NCBI GenBank assembly: GCA_903813345.2
Contig: CAIIXF020000004.1
Location: 19,331,513 to 19,395,512 of the forward strand
Source: Owenia fusiformis
Lineage: Eukaryota; Annelida; Polychaeta; Sabellida; Oweniidae
DNA: 64,000 nucleotides
Reading direction: 5' to 3'
The position numbers and the translations under genes were made by a program. The notes beneath the pieces are model-generated. The model was given only the letters and a program-made list of their open reading frames with translations, made no database searches and was not told the DNA's origin. Positions 59,233-64,000 of this stretch are shown here, piece by piece; within the stretch, counting starts at the first letter, position 1; the number at the start of each line of letters is the position of its first letter.

Positions 59233-62200
59233 AATTTTTGATGTAAGCCTAGGAGCATGCATTCAGTGGCTACGCTAGCTACAATGACAACGCTGCTACA
59301 TAGGTTCTGGAGGTAAGCCTAGGACCAGGCATGCAGTGGCGACAACATGCAAGTATACACTGGATATGCAGAGGGTCTTGATGTAAGCCTAAGAGCATGC
59401 ATTTAGTGGCTAAGCAACTACTTGGGTATAGAGGTAACATAAGGTGCATGCATGCGGTGGCTACGCTAGGTTCACTTGCTAAGCGGCTACAGAGGTTCTG
59501 TAGGTAAGTCTAGGAGCAGGCATTCGGTGGCTACTCTAGCTACACTGACTACGATGCTACACAGGGTCTGGATGTAAGCTTATGAGCATGCATTCAGTGG
59601 CTACGCTAGCTACGCCACTACAGAGGGTATACAGGTAAACTAAGGAGCATGCATGCGGTGTCTACGCTAGCTGCACTCGTTACTTGGCTACAGAGGGTCT
59701 TGATGTAAGCCCAGGAGCATGCATTAAGTGTCTACGCTAGCTATACTGGCTACGCCACTACGGGGGGTATACGGGTAAACTAAGGAGCATGCATGCGGTG
59801 TCTACGCTAGCTATACTCGCTACGAGGCTACATAGGTTCTGGAGGTAAGCCTAGGAGCATGCATTTAGTGGCTCAGCAACTACTTGGGTATAGAGGTAAC
59901 CTAAGGAGCATGAATGCGGTGGCTACGCTAGCTTCACTCGCATAGCGGCTACAGAGGTTCTGTAGGTAAGCCTAGGAGCAGGCATTCGGTGGCTACTCTA
60001 GCTACACTGACTACGATGCTACACAGGGTCTGGATGTAAGCTTATGAGCATGCATTCAGTGGCTACGCTAGCTTCACTGGCTATGCGGGTACAGAGGGTA
60101 AAGAGGTAACCTAAGGAGCATGCTTGCGGTGGCTACGCTAGCTACACTCACTACGCGCATACACAGGATCTGGATGTAAGCCTAGGAGCATGCATTCAGT
60201 GGCTACGCTAGCTACACTGGCTACGCCACTACAGAGGGTATACAGGTAATCTAAGGAGCATGCATGCGGTGACTACGCTAGCTACACTCGCTACGCGGCT
60301 ATAGAGGTTCTTTAGGAAAGCCTAGGAGCAGGCGTTCGGAGGCTACTCTAGCTACTAGACTACGCTGCTACACAGGGTCTAGATGTAAGCCTAGGAGCAT
60401 GCATTCAGTGGCTACGCTAGCTACATTGACTACGCTGCTACACAGAGTCTGGATGTAAGCCCAGGAGCATGCATTCAATGGCTACGCTAGCTACATTGGC
60501 TACGCTACTACAGAGTGCTAGATGTAACCTTAGGAGTATGCATGCAGTGGCTACGCTAGCTACACTTGCTATGAGGCTATAGAGGTAACCTTAGGAGAAT
60601 GCATGCGGTGGCTACGCTAGCTACATTGGCTACGCGGCTACAGAGGTTCTGGAGGTAACCTTAGGAGCAGGCATTCCGGAGGCTACGCTAGCTACATTGT
60701 CTACGCGGCTACACAGGGTCTGGAAGTAAGCCCAAGAGCATGCATTCAGTGGCTACGCTAGCTGCACTGGCTACGATACTACAGAGGGTATAGAGGTAAC
60801 CTTTGGAGCATGCTTGCATTGGCTACGCTAGCTACACTCGCTACGCGGCTATAGAGGGTATAGACTCTATACCCTCTATATACTATAGAGGTAACCTTAG
60901 GAGAATGTATGCGGTAGCTACGCTAGCTACACTGGCTACGCGGCTACACAAGGTCTGGATGTAAGCCTAGGAGCATGCATTAAGTGGCTCCGCTAGCTAC
61001 ACTGGGTACGCTACCACAGAGTGTATAGAGGTAATCTAAGGAGTATGCATGCGGTGGCTACGCTAGCTACACTCGCTAGGCGGCTATAGAGGGTATAGAG
61101 GTAACCTTAGGAGAATGTATGCGGTAGCTAAGCTAGCTACACTGGCTAAGCGGCTACACAGGGTCTGGATGTAAGCCTAGGAGCATGCATTAAGTGGCTC
61201 CGCTAGCTACACTGGGTACGCTACCACAAAGTGTATAGAGGTAATCTAAGGAGTATGCATGCGGTGGCTACGCTAGCTACACTTGCTACGCGGCTACAGA
61301 GGGTATAAAGGCTTAGGAGAATGTATGCAGTAGCTACGCTAGCTACGCGGCTTAAAAGGGTCTGGATGTAAGCCTAGGAGCATGCATTCAGTGGCTACGT
61401 TAGCTACACTGACTACGCTGCTATGGTGGTACACAGGGTCTGGATGTAACCTGAGGAGAATGCATGCGGTGGCTACGCTAGCTACACTCACTACGCAGCT
61501 ACATAGGTTCTGGAGGTAAGTCTAGGAGCATGCATGCGGTGGCTACACTAGCTTCACCACTCGCTTAGCGGCTACAGGGGTTCTATAGGTAAGCCTAGGA
61601 GCAGGCATTCGGTGGCTACTCTAGCTACAATGACTACGCTGCTACACAGGATCTGTGCTACACAGGGTCTGGATGTACGCCTAGGAGCATACATTCAGTG
61701 GCTACGCTAGCTACATTGACTATACCACTACAGAGGGTATAGAGGTAACCTTAGGAGAATGCATGCGGTGGCTACGCTAGCTTCACTCGCTAAGCGGCTA
61801 CAGAGGTTCTGTAGGTAAGCCTAGGAGCAGGCATTCGGTGGCTACTCTAACTACACTGACTACGATGTTACACAGGGTCTGGATGTAAGCTTACGAGCAT
61901 GCATTCAGTGGCTACGCTAGCTTCACTGGCTCAGCGGGTACAGAGGGTATAAAGGTAACCTTAGGAGCATGCATGCGGGGGTTACGCTAGCTACATTCGC
62001 TACGCGCATACACAGGGTCTGGATGTAAGCCTAGGAACATGCATTCAGTGGCTACGCTAGCTACACTGACAACGCTGCTACATAGGTACTGGAGGTAAGC
62101 CTAGGAGCAGGCATGCAGTGGCGACTACATGCAAGTATACACTGGATATGCACAGGGTCTTGATGTAAGCCTAAGAGCATGCATTTTAGTGGCTACACCA

Positions 62201-63490
62201 CTACAAATAGAGGTAATCTAAGGAGCATGCATGCGGTGGCTACGCTATTTACACTAGCAACGCGGCTACAGAGGTTCTTGAGGTAAGCCTAGGAGCATGC
62301 ATTCAGTGGCTACGCTAGCTACAATGGCCACGCGACTACAGGGGGTATAGAAGTAACCTTAGGTGAATGCATGCTGTGCCTACGCTAGCTACACTCACTA
62401 CGCGATTACAGAGGGTATAGAACCTTTGGAGGCAGCACGTGGTGGCTACGCTAGCTAAACTGGCTACGCAACTACAGAGTGTATAGAGGTAACATAATGA
62501 GTATGCATGCGGTGGCTACGCTAGCTACACTCGCTACGCGACTACTGAGGGTATAAAAGTAACCTTTGGAGGATGCATGCAGTGGCTACTCTAGCTACAC
62601 TGTCTACTCCGCTTCAAAGGGTCTGGAAGTAAACTTAGGAGCATGCATTCATTGGCTTCGCTAGCTACACTCGCTACGCGGTTACAGAGGGTATACAGGT
62701 AAACTAAGGAGCATGCATGCGGTTACTACGCTAGCTACACTGGCTACGCGGCTACAGAGGTTCTTGAGGTAAGCCTAGGAGCAGGCGTTCGGAGGCTACT
62801 CTAGCTACTAGATTACGCTGCTACACAGGGTCTAGATGTAAGCCTAGGAGCATGAATTCAGTTGCTATGGTAGCTACTCTGACTACGCTGCTACACAGGG
62901 TCTGGATGTAAGCCTAGGGGCATTCATTCACTAGCTACGCTAGCTACACTGGCAACGACACTACAGAGGGTATACAGGTAAACTAAGAGCATGCATGCGG
63001 TGACTACGCTAGCTACACTCGCTACGCGGTTACAGAGGTTCTTGAGGTCGTTTGGAGGCTACTCTAGCTACTAGATTTCGCTGCTACACAGGGTCTAGAT
63101 GTAAGCCTAGGAGCATGAATTCAGTTGCTATGGTAGCTACTCTGACTACGCTGCTACACAGGGTCTGGATGTAAGCCTAGGAGCATTCATTCACTAGCTA
63201 CGCTAGCTACACTGGCTACGCCACTACCGAGGGTATACAGGTAAACTAAGAGCATGCATGCAGTGTCTACGCTAGCTGCACACGCTACTTGGCTACAGAG
63301 GGTCTTGATGTAAGCCTAGGAGCAGGCATTCGGTGACTACGCTAGCTATACTGACTACGCTGCTACACAGGGTCTTGATGTATGCCAAGGAGCATACATT
63401 CGGTGGCGACGCTAGGTACACTAGGTTACACTCGCTACGCGGCTACAGAGGTTCTTGAGGTAAGCCTAGGAGCAGGCGTTCGGAGGCTAC
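59233..63490 (+). repeat. ~70-bp satellite/minisatellite array, about 60 units
   Basis: The unit reads roughly GGAGCATGCATTCAGTGG, CTACGCTAGCTACACTGAC, TACGCTGCTACACAGGGTCT, GGATGTAAGCCTA. At least two families alternate irregularly: one with CATTCAGTGG and GGGTCTGGATGTAAGCCTA, one with CATGCGGTGG and GGGTATAGAGGTAACCTTA; a third has GCAGGCATTCGG and CTACTCTAGC. Within each unit GCTAC recurs every 8-9 bp. Palindromes GCATGC, ATGCAT and GCTAGC recur in most units. It shares no sequence with the 153-bp satellite. I see no ORF of note. The array ends at 63490, exactly where a TIR element begins. Confidence 0.95.
60851..60881. other. Near-perfect palindrome inside the 70-bp array
   Basis: The segment tatagagggtatag...ctataccctctata is an inverted duplication of the array's own agagggtatagag segment, followed by tactatagagg. 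It is the only place in this array where I see the unit turned round. Confidence 0.8.
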
Positions 63491-64000
63491 ACTGGAGAGG
63501 TTAAGCTAACGATGTTTTTCACAACGTAACCGTGAACGCAAAGTACAAAAATTAACAAAGGAATGTATCGAGCGCAAAGTACATTGAATCAACATAGGAT
63601 TGTATCGCTTTAGTCTACTTCAGATACCCGTTCAACTTCAAAGTTGCGTGTTTAGAACGGGAGATTTAGAAATTTCACGTTGCTATCAACGGGAATCATT
63701 ATACTCATGTCTGTTGAATACTATCCTTGCAATTTTGATTTCGATGCAGAGTATAATTCCTTCTGAAGAAGATGATGTATGTTACGCATGATTTAACTCC
63801 AATAATCTTACGAAACGAGCTAGTTTAAAATATGTATTAGAAAACCAGCTATTGAACTTCATCAATGGGATACTCTGTAATCATTACAAGCTATGGTGTA
63901 GTCTAAACAAACACTAGAGCTAAACGGCTATTTATGTGTGAACTCTACATGTATTTGTATAGGGCAGATTGATACGTTTAAGATGCGTTTTGGATTTTAT
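63491..64000. mobile_element. Second copy of the 13-bp-TIR element (cut by window end)
   Basis: It starts GAGAGGTTAAGCTAACG like 54428 and follows that copy in the same orientation through aacgtaaccgtgaacgcaaagtac, gtttagaacgggagatt, tttgatttcgatgca, aaaatatgtattagaaaaccagct and ggtgtagtctaaacaaacact, with many substitutions and a short insertion (aaagtacattgaatcaacatag). The right terminal repeat is not reached before 64000. A 63-codon ORF in it (63600-63791) is not shared with copy 1 and is not a gene. Confidence 0.85.

Noticed and set aside
54428-64000. The 54428 and 63491 copies as the LTRs of one 9-kb retroelement
   Set aside because: They have 13-bp inverted termini instead of TG...CA, no primer-binding site or polypurine tract beside them, and a better LTR start exists at 57127.

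Overview
The window looks like repeat-dense, AT-rich animal nuclear DNA, probably from a marine invertebrate. That guess rests only on the style of the transposons: pogo/Tigger-like ends, a Gypsy-type Gag and (G)TTGGCCCAACG clusters. The species cannot be named from the sequence. There is no prokaryotic gene organisation, no RNA gene and no intact host gene that I recognise. Every protein-coding trace belongs to a transposable element.

Layout. (1) 1-46168 is one continuous satellite array in a single orientation with a 153-bp monomer, about 300 copies, interrupted by a 500-N assembly gap at 2965-3464. The monomer has a perfect 9-bp stem-loop, four degenerate ~16-bp sub-repeats, a TATAAAA box and, in most units, a second AT-rich hairpin. 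Sequence subtypes are laid out in blocks. Multi-monomer segments are duplicated, the clearest being a 27-monomer, 4131-bp segment repeated in tandem at about 33.48-41.74 kb. (2) The array stops abruptly at 46168 against an inverted fragment of the LTR that lies intact about 11 kb further on. (3) 46.2-54.9 kb is a mosaic of transposon relics: a small foldback, a pogo/Tigger-like element with a decayed transposase tail, GTTGGCCCAACG clusters, a ~750-bp foldback with a partial third copy, a diverged inverted tandem field, a 1160-bp element with 14-bp terminal inverted repeats and an ATTTT target duplication, and a 507-bp element with 13-bp terminal inverted repeats.

(4) 55.1-59.2 kb is a Gypsy-type LTR retroelement with a Gag but no recognisable pol. 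It has a capsid-like ORF, a +1-frame tail with a ten-residue Cys repeat and one CCHC zinc knuckle, ~0.9 kb of noncoding DNA, a polypurine tract and a ~2.07-kb LTR (TGTAAT...ATTACA). No 5' LTR is visible. (5) About 59.23-63.49 kb is a second, unrelated satellite with a ~70-bp unit and a ~9-bp GCTAC sub-periodicity. It runs directly into a second copy of the 507-bp element, which continues past the window edge.

No genes here work together as a pathway. The window records satellite expansion and transposon insertion, consistent with heterochromatin (pericentromeric, subtelomeric or interstitial; not distinguishable here). The points most worth following are the structure of the 153-bp monomer, its nested duplications, the array edge inside LTR sequence, the gag-only long-LTR element, and the second satellite abutting a terminal-inverted-repeat element.
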